Position numbers and translations under genes: made by a program | Assembly: GCF_016863095.1 (NCBI RefSeq) | Contig: NZ_BOOF01000003.1 | Span: 124,001-188,000 of the forward strand | DNA from: Microbispora siamensis | GTDB taxonomy: Bacteria; Actinomycetota; Actinomycetes; Streptosporangiales; Streptosporangiaceae | DNA length: 64,000 bases | Direction of reading: 5' to 3' | The notes under the pieces: generated by a model | The model's input: only the letters and a program-made list of their open reading frames with translations | What the model was told of the DNA's origin: nothing | The model's database searches: none | Part shown: positions 36,147-46,056 of the stretch, in pieces | How the letters are laid out: the number at the start of each line of letters is the position of its first letter | Numbering within the stretch: the stretch's first letter is position 1

Positions 36147-36374
36147 CCGGTCCGACCGATAGCGTGAGCGCATACGTTCTCTGGGGTGGTACATCTGAAA
36201 GGGCAAAGGGGCTCCGTCCGCGACAGGGCGGAAAGACATTCACAACAGCGAGCAACCGGCCGCGACAGATTCGAGCACAGGGGGAACCACCGGGCAACCA
36301 ACAAAACGGATAAGCCGTTCCGCTGGAGGGACCCGGCCCAGCGGTAGGCCCCCTGGACATGCTCATTGGGTCCA

Positions 36375-36530
36375 ATGGCTGCGCTGGCTGAGGAGTGGTG
36401 CAAGCGGCAGCTCGAACGCTCGCCCCGGTGGGGCGTCGACAAGTGGCGGCGGCTCGCCGCCATCCACGGTGCCGAGTACGTCGGCGACGCGCACGACACC
36501 GCCTCCGACAGCGGGAGGGACGCCGCGTGA
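36375..36530 (+). CDS. 51-residue protein, integrative-element type
   Basis: ATG 36375 opens a frame encoding MAALAEEWCKRQLERSPRW and ending near YVGDAHDTASDSG. It is too short to be obvious but has a natural amino-acid profile. Its TGA overlaps a GTG (GTGA) of the next frame, as in actinobacterial integrative elements where such a small gene precedes the excisionase. The assignment rests on layout rather than proven homology. Confidence 0.4.
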   Translation: MAALAEEWCKRQLERSPRWGVDKWRRLAAIHGAEYVGDAHDTASDSGRDAA

Positions 36531-36561
36531 GTGAGCAGTCTCTCCTCTCCCCCATGTGCCC
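36527..36561 (+). pseudogene. Truncated start of a possible excisionase gene
   Basis: GTG 36527 begins VSEQSLLSPM and runs directly into the chitinase-end repeat at 36562, after which it continues only as an out-of-frame reading of that repeat. Many Xis/MerR-like DNA-binding proteins of actinobacterial elements begin with a similar short leader before the helix-turn-helix. It appears cut off after about 11 codons. Confidence 0.3.
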
Positions 36562-36755
36562 ACCGCGACCTGCTCACCGGCACCCAGTGGCTCTACGACG
36601 GCAACGAGTTCTGGTCCTACGACGACCCCGCCGTCATGCTGCAGAAAGCCGCCTACATCCGGCTCAAGGGCCTCGGCGGCTCCATGCTCTGGTCCATCGA
36701 CCAAGACGACAACAAAGCCTCCCTCACCACCGCCCTCTACTCCATCCTCCGCTGA
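36562..36755 (+). pseudogene. Displaced 3' fragment of the chitinase gene (repeat copy 2)
   Basis: An exact copy of the last 194 bp of the GH18 gene, including TGA. In frame it encodes RDLLTGTQWLYDGNEFW to the end, but no start or signal sequence precedes it. It is followed within 6 bp by a strong terminator, which suggests that this copy is the original end of the gene and the upstream copy arrived with the island. Confidence 0.9.
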
Positions 36756-36761
36756 CGGGCC

Positions 36762-36792
36762 GTGCGGAAGGGGCGCCCTGCCCCTTCCGCAC
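36762..36792 (+). terminator. Perfect hairpin after the displaced chitinase end
   Basis: GTGCGGAAGGGGC (36762-36774), loop GCCCT, and GCCCCTTCCGCAC (36780-36792) form a perfect 13-bp stem. Position right after the stop codon indicates an intrinsic-type terminator, although the T run is missing. Confidence 0.65.
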
Positions 36793-36950
36793 CACAGCCG
36801 GGCGACCGCTGACGGCGCGGGCTTATTGACGCCCTGACGGCGTGGGAAACGGCAAGAGCCCGCTCGGCGAGCCCGCTTTCTGTCGGTGGGACCTGCTGTA
36901 CTGCTGACGGTCCCAGCACAGCTGGCCTGAACCGATGAGGAGGGGTGTTC

Positions 36951-37256
36951 ATGGCCTTCCTGTCCATCCACACCATGACCGGCGACGCCGACGATCTACT
37001 CGCCCGTAAGCAGCGGCACATGGATCCCGTGGTCGAGCGCCTCGCCCCGAGGCACGGCGCGATCCTCTCGATCACCAGCGCGACCGACGAGGGCATCATC
37101 ACCGTGAATCTGTGGCAGAGCGCCGAGGGAGCCGCCGCCTTCAGCAGGGAACCGGAGGCGCTTCAGGCCCAGAAGGACTCCGGTCTCCCCATGCCGTCGA
37201 GCTTCCAGCGCTTCACGGACGCGACCGTCACCTACTATCGGGACACCCAAGGCTGA
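36951..37256 (+). CDS. Dimeric alpha-beta barrel (ABM-like) small protein
   Basis: 101 residues from ATG 36951, with GAGGAGGGG just upstream; GTG 36945 is closer to it and less likely. The sequence MAFLSIHTMTGDADDLLARK, then GIITVNLWQSAEGAAAF and a terminal TYYRDTQG fit the ferredoxin-like dimeric barrel of antibiotic-monooxygenase-like proteins. No cofactor is required in this family; substrate unknown. Its 3' end overlaps the convergent gene by 22 bp. Confidence 0.65.
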   Translation: MAFLSIHTMTGDADDLLARKQRHMDPVVERLAPRHGAILSITSATDEGIITVNLWQSAEGAAAFSREPEALQAQKDSGLPMPSSFQRFTDATVTYYRDTQG

Positions 37257-37774
37257 CTGATGTACCGCGTGGCTTCCTTGCCTGGGCAGGCGTTCTGCGG
37301 AACCTTCGTGTTGTCCGGCCCGAACGGGGATTCGTCGAGTCCGAGGCCCGTCCAGTAGACGCCGAAGGCCGCCTGGGGCGGCCCGTTTCCGGGGCGGACG
37401 GCGAAGAACTCCGAGACGTAGCGCTGGCCGTCCATCGTCCTGCCGTGCAGTTCCAGCAGCCACCCGCCTTCCGAGTGGCCTTTCTGCGGGATGCGCACCG
37501 CTCGTTTCACCTCGGGCTTGCCGCCGGGCAGCAGGCACGAACGGAGAGCAGCATCGAGAAGCGTCGCGCAGGTGTCGGTGCCGCGCACATGCCGCGAGCA
37601 GAATCCGGCGACACCGTTCTCCGCCACGCCGCTCACGATCTTGGCGAGCGTGGACTCGGCCATGTCCTGGGTGAATTCGACCGGTGGAGGTTTCGCTTCA
37701 CCCGGCGCGGCCGTGCAGCCCGCCGCGCACGACACGAGGGCGGCTGCGGCGATCAGTCGTGCGGTCAGGGACAT
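37235..37774 (-). CDS. Putative lipoprotein, unknown function
   Basis: 179 residues. The signal sequence ends in AAGC with Cys20 as lipidation site. The mature part has several cysteines (FCSRHV, DTCATLL, RSCLLPG, QNACPG) that may form disulfides. Segment GWLLELHGRTMDGQRYVSEF is beta-rich. No family recognised. Overlaps the ABM-like gene tail to tail. Confidence 0.6.
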   Translation of the reverse strand: MSLTARLIAAAALVSCAAGCTAAPGEAKPPPVEFTQDMAESTLAKIVSGVAENGVAGFCSRHVRGTDTCATLLDAALRSCLLPGGKPEVKRAVRIPQKGHSEGGWLLELHGRTMDGQRYVSEFFAVRPGNGPPQAAFGVYWTGLGLDESPFGPDNTKVPQNACPGKEATRYISQPWVSR

Positions 37775-37872
37775 GAGGACGCCTCACGCGGCTGGGGGTC
37801 GGCCCGTCATTCTACGGAAGTGCCCTGCACCGGCGGGCCACGGCCGGAACCGAAGGCGTGGGCACTTGGTGA

Positions 37873-38520
37873 TCAGGACGCGACCACGCCGGTCCGGGTC
37901 CCGAGCACGCGCTCGGCGATCCGGTCCCACTTGTCGCTGTGGCCGGGGAGGGCGAGGATCCGCAGCAACAGGTCCCCGTCGCCGTGGTAGGCCCGGAACG
38001 ACTCGGCGATCGTCACGCTGTCCGAGGGCCGGTAGAGCACCTCGATCTCGTCGCCGGCGCCGAGCTCGCCCTGTTCGATCACCCGGAAGTACGCCCCGGT
38101 GCGGTTCTCGTCGGTGAAGCGCTTCACCCAGCCGCGCTCGTCCAGCCAGTTGCGGAACACCACGCAGGGGACGCGGGGGGCGGTGACCTCCAGGACGGCC
38201 GTGCCGACCCGCCACCGCTCCCCGAGGACCGCGCCGGTCACGTCGGCCCCGACCGTCGTGAGGTTCTCCCCGAACTGGCCGTCGCGCAGGTCACGGCCCA
38301 TCCGGGGCTCCCACCAGTCGTAGTCCTCCCGCGCGTAGGCGTACACCGCCTGGTCCGGGTGGCCGTGGTTGGCGACGTCGGCGCGTTCGTCGCCCTCCAG
38401 GCCGTTCTCGTGTACGGCTACCCGGCCCTCGGCCTTCCGCTTATCGATCGCCGTACGCCGCAGGTTGCCGGCCCACTCGGCGTCGACGGCCCGGCCCACG
38501 TTCACAGAGAGGATGCGCAT
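37873..38520 (-). CDS. MOSC domain protein
   Basis: 215 residues from ATG 38520 (MRILSVNVGRA). The MOSC features GLEGDERADVANHGHPDQAV, GENLTTVGAD and a conserved Cys in RVPCVVFRNW match the YiiM-type subgroup. MOSC proteins bind molybdenum cofactor or transfer sulfur; YiiM-like members reduce N-hydroxylated compounds with the cofactor. Stands alone between an unknown lipoprotein and lepA. Confidence 0.88.
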   Translation of the reverse strand: MRILSVNVGRAVDAEWAGNLRRTAIDKRKAEGRVAVHENGLEGDERADVANHGHPDQAVYAYAREDYDWWEPRMGRDLRDGQFGENLTTVGADVTGAVLGERWRVGTAVLEVTAPRVPCVVFRNWLDERGWVKRFTDENRTGAYFRVIEQGELGAGDEIEVLYRPSDSVTIAESFRAYHGDGDLLLRILALPGHSDKWDRIAERVLGTRTGVVAS

Positions 38521-38588
38521 GGCCAAACGTTAACGGATGGTCATGTTTCTCCGCGATGCTATTAAGTTCTGGTCAAACCAGGCGGTGC

Positions 38589-40412
38589 CTACTTCTTGTT
38601 CTTGTCCGGGGCCTCGGACGAGAGGGCGGCGACGAAGGCCTCCTGGGGCACCTCCACCCGGCCGACCATCTTCATCCGCTTCTTGCCCTCCTTCTGCTTC
38701 TCCAGCAGCTTGCGCTTACGGCTGATGTCGCCGCCGTAGCACTTGGCGAGGACGTCCTTGCGGATGGCGCGGATGTTCTCCCTGGCGATGACGCGGGCGC
38801 CGATCGCGGCCTGGATGGGCACCTCGAACTGCTGCCGCGGGATGAGCTCCTTGAGCTTCTTGGCCATCTCCACGCCGTAGGCGTACGCCTTCTCGCGGTG
38901 GACGATCGCGCTGAACGCGTCCACGGTCTCGCCCTGCAGCAGGATGTCCACCTTGACCAGGTCGGCCTCCTGCTCGCCGGACGGCTCGTAGTCGAGCGAG
39001 GCGTACCCGCGGGTCTTCGACTTCAGCTGGTCGAAGAAGTCGAAGATGATCTCGCCGAGCGGGAGCGTGTAGCGGATCTCGACCCGGTCCTCCGACAGGT
39101 AGTCCATGCCCTGGAGCTGCCCGCGGCGGCCCTGGCACAGCTCCATGATCGCGCCGATGAACTCGGCCGGCGCGAGCACCGTGGCCTTCACCACCGGCTC
39201 GAAGATCTGGCCGATCTTCCCGGCCGGGAACTCCGACGGGTTGGTGACGACGTGCTCCTTGCCGTCCTCCATGATCACCCGGTAGATGACGTTGGGCGAG
39301 GTCGAGATCAGCGACAGATTGAACTCGCGTTCCAGCCGCTCACGGACGATCTCCATGTGCAGCAGGCCGAGGAACCCGCAGCGGAAGCCGAAGCCGAGTG
39401 CCGCCGACGTCTCCGGCTCGTAGACGAGCGCGGCGTCGTTCAGCCGCAGCTTGTCGAGGGCCTCGCGCAGCTCGGGGTAGTCGTCGCCGTCGATGGGATA
39501 GAGCCCCGAGTAGACCATCGGCTTGGGGTGCTCGTATCCGCCGAGGGCCTCCGCGGCGGGCTTGGCCGCGTTGGTGACCGTGTCGCCGACGCGCGACTGG
39601 CGCACGTCCTTCACGCCGGTGATCAGGTAGCCCACCTCGCCCACGCCGAGGCCCTGGTCGGACGGCATCGGCTCGGGCGAGATGACGCCGATCTCCAGCA
39701 GTTCGTGCTGCGCGCCGGTGGACATCATCAGCACGCGCTCGCGCTTGGACAGGTGGCCGTCGACCACCCTGACGTACGTCACGACGCCCCGGTAGGTGTC
39801 GTACACCGAGTCGAAGATCAGCGCCCGGGCGGGGACGTCGGCGTTCCCGACGGGCGCCGGGACGTGCTCCACGACGTGGTCGAGCAGTTCCTTGACCCCC
39901 ACACCGGTCTTTCCGGACACGCGCAGCACGTCGGCGGGGTCGCAGCCGATCAGCCCGGCGATCTCCTCGGCGTACTTGTCCGGCTGCGCGGCGGGCAGGT
40001 CGATCTTGTTGAGCACCGGGATGATGTGGAGGTCGGCGTTCATGGCCAGGTAGAGGTTGGCCAGCGTCTGCGCCTCGATGCCCTGGGCGGCGTCCACCAG
40101 CAGGATCGCGCCCTCGCACGCCTCGAGCGACCGGGACACCTCGTAGGTGAAGTCCACGTGGCCCGGGGTGTCGATCATGTTGAGGACGTGGCCGTTCCAC
40201 GGGAGCCGCACGGCCTGCGACTTGATGGTGATGCCCCGCTCCCGCTCGATGTCCATGCGGTCGAGGTACTGCGCGCGCATCGACCTGTCGTCCACCACGC
40301 CGGTGAGCTGCAGCATGCGGTCGGCGAGGGTCGACTTGCCATGGTCGATGTGCGCGATGATGCAGAAGTTGCGGATCAACGCGGGGTCGGTCTGGCCAGG
40401 CTGAGTGCGCAC
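38589..40412 (-). CDS. lepA: Elongation factor 4 (LepA)
   Basis: 607 residues from GTG 40412 ([17 protein letters not shown]); a TTG six codons upstream is possible. G1 [14 protein letters not shown]3 [16 protein letters not shown]4 NKIDLP, and the C-terminal LepA domain with [25 protein letters not shown] (shown by its end KEGKKRMK) identify EF4. It back-translocates or remodels stalled ribosomes. Diverges from the GH18-like gene; 119 bp lie between. Confidence 0.97.
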   Translation of the reverse strand: MRTQPGQTDPALIRNFCIIAHIDHGKSTLADRMLQLTGVVDDRSMRAQYLDRMDIERERGITIKSQAVRLPWNGHVLNMIDTPGHVDFTYEVSRSLEACEGAILLVDAAQGIEAQTLANLYLAMNADLHIIPVLNKIDLPAAQPDKYAEEIAGLIGCDPADVLRVSGKTGVGVKELLDHVVEHVPAPVGNADVPARALIFDSVYDTYRGVVTYVRVVDGHLSKRERVLMMSTGAQHELLEIGVISPEPMPSDQGLGVGEVGYLITGVKDVRQSRVGDTVTNAAKPAAEALGGYEHPKPMVYSGLYPIDGDDYPELREALDKLRLNDAALVYEPETSAALGFGFRCGFLGLLHMEIVRERLEREFNLSLISTSPNVIYRVIMEDGKEHVVTNPSEFPAGKIGQIFEPVVKATVLAPAEFIGAIMELCQGRRGQLQGMDYLSEDRVEIRYTLPLGEIIFDFFDQLKSKTRGYASLDYEPSGEQEADLVKVDILLQGETVDAFSAIVHREKAYAYGVEMAKKLKELIPRQQFEVPIQAAIGARVIARENIRAIRKDVLAKCYGGDISRKRKLLEKQKEGKKRMKMVGRVEVPQEAFVAALSSEAPDKNKK

Positions 40413-40531
40413 CGAGGTCCGTTTCGACAAGATGATTGACTGCTGATCGGGCGGGCCGTCCGCCTCGACTCGCGCTCGGCGGGCCCCCCCGAGGCTGGCG
40501 GACCAGCCACCCTCCATGGTGGCATGTCCGG

Positions 40532-41608
40532 ATGCTTGCCTTGACCACCAGACGTGTTCTGCGATTAGCCGCCGTCGTCGTGGCCGTACCGCTCGCGCTC
40601 GCCCTGGTCGGCGCCGCCGCGCTGCGTCTGCAGTTCGCCGGCACGCCGGCCGGATGGGCCAGGACCACCGGCCACGACGCCCTCTGGATGGGCCACGCGT
40701 GGGTGGACGGCCGCCGCACCGAGGCCGACGTGCGGGCCCTCGCCGTACGACTGCGCGCGAGCGGGATCAGGGACGTGTACGTCCACAGCGGGCCGTTCAA
40801 GTACGACGGGACCCTGCCACCCGACCGCTACGCCAATGCCGGAAATTTTCTGAAATGGTGGCGGAAGAACGTGCCCGGCGTCCGGGTGTCGGCCTGGCTC
40901 GGCCAGACGGTCAACGACAACGGCAAGCCCCACCTGAGCCTGGCCGACACGGCGACGCGGGCCCGCGTCGTGGCGGGCGCCCGTGACCTGGTCACCCTCG
41001 GATTCGACGGGATCCACTACGACTTCGAACCGGTCTCCGACGGGGACGGGCCGTTCCTCAGCGTCCTGCGCGAGACGCGGCAGGCCATCGGCGCCCGGCC
41101 GTTGTCGGTCGCCACCCAGCAGATCGAGCCGCTGACCGGCCTGCGCGCCCCCACCGCCCTCGCCATCGGCCACGACAAGTACTGGACGCCGGACTACTTC
41201 CGCCAGGTCGTCGGCCTCACCGACCAGGTGGCGATCATGACGTACGACTCAGGGACGCCCCTGCCGTCCCTGTACGGCGGCTACGTCGCGCGGCAGACCT
41301 CGCTCGCCCTCGACCTGGTGCCCGAGGACAAGACCCTCCTCATCGGGGCTCCTGCGTACCACGACCACGGCGTGGCGTACCTCGACTACGCCGAGAGCGT
41401 CGAGGCCGCCGCCGAGGGCGCGCGGCTCGCGATCAGCGAGCACGGTCCGCGAACCGAGTTCGGCCTGGCCCTGTACGTCGACTTCGCGGCCACGGAGGAG
41501 GACTGGAGGGAGTACGAGCGGGCCTGGGTGCGCGGCGGCGCAGGAGGAGCCGTCGAGTCGTCGGGCGGGCGGGCCGATGTGCGGACCGCGGTGGCCGCGT
41601 CGCGATAG
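40532..41608 (+). CDS. GH18-like exoprotein
   Basis: 358 residues from ATG 40532 ([17 protein letters not shown]). A signal anchor covers about residues 10-30. The barrel motif [12 protein letters not shown] aligns with the GH18 DGxDxDxE signature but has His where the second Asp should be; the acid Glu is kept. [10 protein letters not shown] and [12 protein letters not shown] are GH18-like strands. It may act on peptidoglycan or a modified glycan, as in related spore or cell-wall GH18 proteins. Located between lepA and rpsT, both conserved genes. Confidence 0.75.
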   Translation: MLALTTRRVLRLAAVVVAVPLALALVGAAALRLQFAGTPAGWARTTGHDALWMGHAWVDGRRTEADVRALAVRLRASGIRDVYVHSGPFKYDGTLPPDRYANAGNFLKWWRKNVPGVRVSAWLGQTVNDNGKPHLSLADTATRARVVAGARDLVTLGFDGIHYDFEPVSDGDGPFLSVLRETRQAIGARPLSVATQQIEPLTGLRAPTALAIGHDKYWTPDYFRQVVGLTDQVAIMTYDSGTPLPSLYGGYVARQTSLALDLVPEDKTLLIGAPAYHDHGVAYLDYAESVEAAAEGARLAISEHGPRTEFGLALYVDFAATEEDWREYERAWVRGGAGGAVESSGGRADVRTAVAASR

Positions 41609-41638
41609 CATGAGCGAGGGCGGCCCCGTCGTCGTGAT

Positions 41639-41668
41639 TTGAGCGGCGACCCGGGCTGTTGGTATCCT
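41639..41668 (+). promoter_or_regulatory. Probable rpsT promoter
   Basis: TTGAGC (41639-41644) and TATCCT (41663-41668) have an 18-bp spacer and lie about 78 bp before the rpsT start. Both hexamers are close to the housekeeping sigma consensus of actinomycetes. Confidence 0.6.
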
Positions 41669-41745
41669 GTCCAACTGCGTGTGGCGCGCCCTCTCACCAG
41701 CCCGCGCGCCCCATCCGACCAAGACTTAACACTGAGGCTTTCTTC

Positions 41746-42018
41746 GTGGCGAACATCAAGTCCCAGATCAAGCGCAACCGGCAGAACGAGAAGCGCCGGC
41801 TGCGCAACAAGGCCGTCAAGTCGTCCCTGAAGACCGCGGTCCGCAAGTTCCGCGAGGCCGCCGACCAGGGCAACGTCGACGACGCCCTCGTCGCGCTCAA
41901 GGCCGCGTCCCGGCAGCTCGACAAGGCCGTCAGCAAGGGCGTCATTCACAAGAACCAGGCCGCCAACCGGAAGTCGGCGATCGCCAAGCGCGCCGCCGCC
42001 CTGCAGGCCGCCAAGTAG
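41746..42018 (+). CDS. rpsT: 30S ribosomal protein S20
   Basis: 90 residues from GTG 41746 ([20 protein letters not shown]). Basic, Ala/Lys-rich, with [17 protein letters not shown] typical of bacterial S20. It binds 16S rRNA in the small subunit. It is a monocistronic gene with its own promoter and a classical terminator. In actinobacteria it lies opposite holA and next to lepA, as seen here with a MarR/MFS pair inserted. Confidence 0.98.
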   Translation: MANIKSQIKRNRQNEKRRLRNKAVKSSLKTAVRKFREAADQGNVDDALVALKAASRQLDKAVSKGVIHKNQAANRKSAIAKRAAALQAAK

Positions 42019-42033
42019 TTCACGCAAGGCGCA

Positions 42034-42068
42034 CGCCGCATCTCCCCTCGCGGGGGATGCGGCGTTTT
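42034..42068 (+). terminator. rpsT terminator
   Basis: CGCCGCATC (42034-42042) pairs with GATGCGGCG (42056-42064), with further C/G pairing inside, and is followed by TTTT. It is the clearest intrinsic terminator of the window. Confidence 0.9.
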
Positions 42069-42088
42069 CGCGTACCCGCCGCCGGACC

Positions 42089-43297
42089 TCAGGCGGGCAC
42101 GGGCGACTCCACCGCCTCCTCGGTCGTACGCCGCCGGACCTCGGGCAGGGCGAGCACGGCCAGGTTGACCACGGCCACCAGCACCGCCGCGGTGAGCAGC
42201 GGAGCCGCGGCGCCGGCCCAGGCGGCGACCGGCGCGGCCGCCGCGAGCCCGAGAGGCCGGGCCGCGTAGGAGATGAGCACGTCGAACGAGTCCACCCGGC
42301 CGAGGGCCTGAGGCTCCACACGCTGCTGCACCACCGTCTCCCACAGCGGCGACAGCATCCCCACCCCAAGCATGGCGACGACGTACGCGGCGGTCACGAC
42401 CACGGCCGGCGCGGAAAACGCCGTGGGGAACGCGAAGGCGACGAGCGGGCACGCGTAGACCGCCGCCCCGACGGCCGCCACGGCGAGGGGCCGCCGGATC
42501 GGCAGCCTGGGGGCCACGAAGACGCCGAGCACCGCCGCCACCGTTCCCGCCTGCGCGACGGCCACCCAGACCGGCTCCCCGCCCAGGCTGCGTACGGCGA
42601 TGACCGGGCCGAGGGTCAGCAGGACGCCCGCCCCGAGGTGCCAGACGCCGTGCCCGGCCACGCTGATCAGGAACCAGCGGTGCCGCCGCGCCTCGCGCCA
42701 CCCTTCCCGCAGGTCGCCGAGGAAGTGATCGCGTACGGCCGCCGGCCGGGGAGCCGTGACCAGGCCGCCCAGCGTGACCGCGGACCCGGCGAACAGGACC
42801 CCCGTCAGCAGGAAGGACCAGCCCGGGCCGAGCCACAGTGTCAGTCCTCCGGCGAGCGCGGGGCCGGAGATCTGGGCGAGGCCGGCGGCCACCCCGACGT
42901 GGGCGTTCACCCGCAGCCGGCGCTCCGCCGGCACCACTCCGACGACCAGCGGTGACACCGCCGGGACGCCGAAGGCCACCGCGGCTCCGGTGAGCGCCGC
43001 GAGTCCCGCCATCACGGCGATACCGGGGTGCCCGAGGAGGAGCAGCGACCCCAGTGTCACCTGGGCGGCGCAGCGGACCAGGTCGGCCACGAGGATCACC
43101 CGCCTCGGCGGGAAACGGTCCGCCATCACTCCGCCGACCGGGAGCAGCAGGAGCATGGGCAGCGTCTCGGCGACGAGGACGACACCGAGATCGAGGGCGG
43201 AGCCGGTCACCCTGATGACGGCGAGGGTGAGCCCGGTGGGGATGAGGGCGGTGGCGAGCGCCGCGACCGTCCGCCCGGCGACCAGACGTGCAATCAT
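42089..43297 (-). CDS. MFS transporter
   Basis: 402 residues with about twelve hydrophobic segments. The loop 2-3 motif GGVMADRFPPRRV is a standard MFS signature A. It resembles the DHA3-type drug exporters (enterobactin exporter-like). It probably exports a small toxic compound. It diverges from a MarR regulator across 66 bp, a common efflux/regulator pair. Confidence 0.88.
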   Translation of the reverse strand: MIARLVAGRTVAALATALIPTGLTLAVIRVTGSALDLGVVLVAETLPMLLLLPVGGVMADRFPPRRVILVADLVRCAAQVTLGSLLLLGHPGIAVMAGLAALTGAAVAFGVPAVSPLVVGVVPAERRLRVNAHVGVAAGLAQISGPALAGGLTLWLGPGWSFLLTGVLFAGSAVTLGGLVTAPRPAAVRDHFLGDLREGWREARRHRWFLISVAGHGVWHLGAGVLLTLGPVIAVRSLGGEPVWVAVAQAGTVAAVLGVFVAPRLPIRRPLAVAAVGAAVYACPLVAFAFPTAFSAPAVVVTAAYVVAMLGVGMLSPLWETVVQQRVEPQALGRVDSFDVLISYAARPLGLAAAAPVAAWAGAAAPLLTAAVLVAVVNLAVLALPEVRRRTTEEAVESPVPA

Positions 43298-43311
43298 GCG
43301 AGGGAAAGTAT

Positions 43312-43323
43312 TTCGCCAGCGAA
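43312..43323. promoter_or_regulatory. MarR operator candidate
   Basis: TTCGC, CA, GCGAA form a 5-bp dyad in the 66-bp MFS-marR intergenic region, next to AT-rich sequence with TAGGAT (43352) as a possible -10 for marR. MarR proteins commonly bind such sites in their divergent promoters. Confidence 0.4.
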
Positions 43324-43363
43324 GCTTTCGTCAACGTATTTTTATCTGGCGTAGGATTGACCC

Positions 43364-43861
43364 GTGGACGACTCGGTGGACCGGCACATCGCGCGGTGGC
43401 GCGGGAAGGCGCCCTTCGACGAACGTGTGGAGGCGATCGTCACCCGCATGCAGTTCCTGGTGAAGCACCTGGCCCAGGCCAAGGACGGCGCGCTGGCCGC
43501 GGTGGGCCTGCAGGACTTCGAGTACGAGACCCTTCATTGGCTCGGCGCCCGGGGGGAAGGCGGCCGGGCCACCCCCTCGGAGCTCGCCGCCGAGTTGAAG
43601 GTCTCCCCCGCCGGCATGACGGGCCGCCTGGACACCCTGGAGAAGGCGGGGCTCGTCCGGCGCATCCGCAGCGCGGAGGACCGTCGCCGGGTGGACGTGG
43701 AGCTGACGAGCGAGGGCCGCGCGATCTGGCTCAAGGCGATGGACCTGCGCGGAGAGGTCGAGGACGCGATGGTGGGCGTCCTGGGGCCGGACGACCAGGA
43801 CGTCCTCGCGGCGCTGCTCAAGCGGATGCTGCTCCGTATGGAGAACCCCGGCCGCGCCTGA
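43364..43861 (+). CDS. MarR-family transcriptional regulator
   Basis: 165 residues from GTG 43364, with almost no leader after the candidate -10. The winged helix-turn-helix includes TPSELAAELKVSPAGMTGRL and the wing VRRIRSAEDRRRVDVELT. It resembles the MarR subgroup that senses phenolic or drug ligands. It likely represses itself and the divergent MFS gene. Its 3' end is 18 bp from the convergent holA. Confidence 0.9.
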   Translation: MDDSVDRHIARWRGKAPFDERVEAIVTRMQFLVKHLAQAKDGALAAVGLQDFEYETLHWLGARGEGGRATPSELAAELKVSPAGMTGRLDTLEKAGLVRRIRSAEDRRRVDVELTSEGRAIWLKAMDLRGEVEDAMVGVLGPDDQDVLAALLKRMLLRMENPGRA

Positions 43862-43879
43862 GCCGATGGCGGAAGCGGC

Positions 43880-44845
43880 TCAGCGGGTGCCGCGGCTGGC
43901 CACGATCGTGTGGACGGCCTTCTCCAGCGCGTACGCCGGGTCGGTGCCGCCGCCCTTGACCTGCTCGTCGGTGGTGGCCACGGCCTGCAGGGCGGCGGAG
44001 ATCCCCTCCGGCCCCCAGCCGGCCAGCTGGCGCTTCACCCGGTCGACCTTCCAGGGCGGCATGCCCACATGGCTCGCGAGCTGGCCGCCGCGCAGGTTGC
44101 GGGGCGCCCCGCCCACCTTGGCGAGCGAGCGCAGGCCTCCGGCCAGTGCGCTGACGATCAGCACCGGCGCCACACCCGTGGCGAGGGCCCACCGGACCTG
44201 TTCCAGCGCCTCTCCCAGGCGGCCCTCGATCGCCAGGTCGGCGATGGTGAAGCCGCTGACCTCGGCGCGTCCCCGGTAGTACTTCGCGACCGCCGCCTCG
44301 TCGATGTTCTTGCCCTCGGTGTCGAAGGCGAGCTGGCTGCAGGCGGCCGCCAGTTCGCGCAGGTCGCTGCCCACGGCGTCGAGCAGCGCCTGGGCGGCGC
44401 CGGGCGAGATCGAGCGGCCCTCCCTGCGCACCTCGGCCTTGATGAAGTCGAGCCGCTCTCCCGCCTTCGTCGGCTTGGCCACGGTGACGACGTCGGCGCC
44501 CGCCTTCTTCACGCCGTCCACCAGTGCCTTGCCCTTGACTCCGCCAGGATGGACCAGCACCAGCACCGTGTCGTCGGCCGGATGGGCGGTGTATTTCACG
44601 ATCTCGGCGATGACGTCCTTCGAGAGGTCCTGTGCCCCCCGGATCACGATGACCGACCGATCGCCGAACAACGAGGGGGAAGCGAGCCCGGTCAGCTCCC
44701 CCGGCTCGACCTTGCTCCCCTGAAGGTCGTGCAGCTCCGCTCCCGGGTCCTCGGCGCGTACCGCCGCCACGATGGAGCCGACGGCGCGATCGGCCAGGAA
44801 CTCCTCGTCGCCGATGACCAGGGTCACGGGTGCTGGGTTCGCCAT
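43880..44845 (-). CDS. holA: DNA polymerase III delta subunit
   Basis: 321 residues from ATG 44845 (MANPAPVTLVIGDEEFLADR), a typical HolA start. FGDRSVIVIRGAQDL, LVLVHPGGVKGKAL and the C-terminal APVLIVSALAGGLRSL match. It loads the beta clamp with the gamma complex. In related genomes it follows comEC directly; here about 3.5 kb of accessory genes intervene. Confidence 0.95.
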   Translation of the reverse strand: MANPAPVTLVIGDEEFLADRAVGSIVAAVRAEDPGAELHDLQGSKVEPGELTGLASPSLFGDRSVIVIRGAQDLSKDVIAEIVKYTAHPADDTVLVLVHPGGVKGKALVDGVKKAGADVVTVAKPTKAGERLDFIKAEVRREGRSISPGAAQALLDAVGSDLRELAAACSQLAFDTEGKNIDEAAVAKYYRGRAEVSGFTIADLAIEGRLGEALEQVRWALATGVAPVLIVSALAGGLRSLAKVGGAPRNLRGGQLASHVGMPPWKVDRVKRQLAGWGPEGISAALQAVATTDEQVKGGGTDPAYALEKAVHTIVASRGTR

Positions 44846-45182
44846 GTGACGCAGCATGCCACGCCCAGGCTGCCGGGGCACATCCGCCTTCCGCCTCCAC
44901 GACGGATCCCAGCGCCCACGGCCGAGTCCGACCGGACGACGCCGACCTCGTCAGGCCGGGACATGCTGCGGGAGGCCGCGTCGGAGGCGGACGACGTGAT
45001 CCCGCAGCGGGCCGGGTGCCGGCCGGAGGAGGCGGCGGTCGCGCCGGCCCGGCGCGGAGTCAGGGCCTCGGTCGTCCGTCTCGCGCCGGCCGTGCACAGC
45101 GCTTGCGCCGCTGCCGCCGCGCAGACGCCCGCTGTCCGCCTGCCGCTGCCGCTGCCGTGTTGCGGGGGTACGGGTCTGCCGC
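44846..45182. other. Intergenic region holA-SDR, no gene seen
   Basis: 337 bp, very GC-rich. It should contain the holA promoter. Weak open frames on both strands have no recognisable composition or ribosome site. It marks one edge of the accessory insert between holA and comEC. Confidence 0.5.
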
Positions 45183-45950
<768 letters not shown>

Positions 45951-46056
45951 TGTCCATTCCTTGGGTGGTGCGGTCAGACGCCGGTCGCGAGGCGCCTGAA
46001 TCGCCTCGCGATGACGCGGCGGCAGACTTTTCTGCGCGCCGTCCTGCGTCCGCTGC

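Larger units (their letters stand above)
35301..36561. mobile_element. AT-richer island between chitinase-end repeats (element remnant)
   Basis: 1261 bp bounded by the two copies of the 194-bp repeat. The middle is visibly less GC-rich than everything around it. It holds a 73-codon frame, a DUF3592-like gene, a 51-codon frame and a truncated frame overlapping it by GTGA. No integrase is left. The layout fits an integrative element that entered the chitinase 3' end and later lost most of its genes. Gene-conversion or tandem duplication followed by deletion are alternatives. Confidence 0.5.

Noticed and set aside
36101-36313. 70-codon frame downstream of the DUF3592-like gene
   Set aside because: Begins inside that gene in another phase and its product looks random; kept as non-coding island DNA.
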